Assembly (NCBI RefSeq): GCF_002027555.1
Contig: NZ_MXAP01000104.1
Location: 1-13,512, forward strand
Length of the DNA: 13,512 nucleotides
Direction: 5' to 3'
Source: Moraxella equi
Lineage (GTDB): Bacteria > Pseudomonadota > Gammaproteobacteria > Pseudomonadales > Moraxellaceae
Below, in pieces: positions 13,484 through 13,512 of the stretch. The position numbers and the translations under genes are program-made. Each line of letters begins with the position of its first letter. Position 1 is the stretch's first letter. The notes under the pieces are model-generated. The model did no database searches, was not told the origin of the DNA, and saw only the letters and a program-made list of their open reading frames with translations.

Positions 13484-13512
13484 TTTTGAAATGCAGTAGT
13501 AGCAACTGTATC

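Noticed and set aside
1..13512. tRNA, rRNA or CRISPR arrays
   Set aside because: Looked for cloverleaf-like or regularly spaced repeats on both strands and saw none.

Overview
The window looks like a chromosomal segment of a Moraxella-type gammaproteobacterium (Moraxellaceae). SdhA, SdhB and GltA are of the Acinetobacter/Moraxella type, the sdhCDAB operon is divergent from gltA, the DNA is moderately A+T-rich, and a FrpC-like self-processing protein is present. The species cannot be fixed from the sequence alone.

Left third (1-3764, all minus strand): an A+T-rich accessory cluster. Transcription runs right to left through four small hypothetical proteins with membrane segments (3518, 2933, 2463/2448 and 1998 are their starts) into a large gene starting at 1518. 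That gene encodes a glycine-rich N-terminus, a helical His/Asn-containing domain and a complete FrpC/ApxIVA-type self-processing module beginning at an Asp-Pro bond. At about position 158 it is interrupted by an IS630-family element. The transposase start lies in frame with the disrupted gene, so one reading frame runs from 1518 off the left edge.

Centre (3765-9636): the TCA-cycle block. sdhC, sdhD, sdhA and sdhB (minus strand) encode all four subunits of succinate:quinone oxidoreductase, and gltA (plus strand) encodes hexameric-type citrate synthase. They are separated by 1.07 kb that holds an sdhC promoter, a gltA promoter with a perfect 15-bp operator-like palindrome over its -10, and a structured leader of about 200 nt. 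Both units end in clear intrinsic terminators. The sdhB terminator contains a perfect Haemophilus-type DNA uptake sequence core.

Right third (9651-13512, plus strand): an orphan PTS EIIC-like membrane protein, a 129-bp inverted-repeat (MITE-like) element, then the start of a histidine operon. That operon begins with a textbook attenuator that is easily missed: a strong promoter, a 13-codon leader peptide with six consecutive His codons, mutually exclusive antiterminator and terminator hairpins, then long-form hisG and hisD. A second inverted-repeat element separates hisG from hisD, and hisD carries another perfect Haemophilus uptake core near its end. The long-form HisG, the leader peptide and the uptake motif together suggest the his genes came from Pasteurellaceae by natural transformation; this is an inference.

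The most interesting leads are the his attenuator and its possible transfer, the self-processing-module protein with its small-protein cassette and IS fusion, and the gltA palindrome plus long leader.
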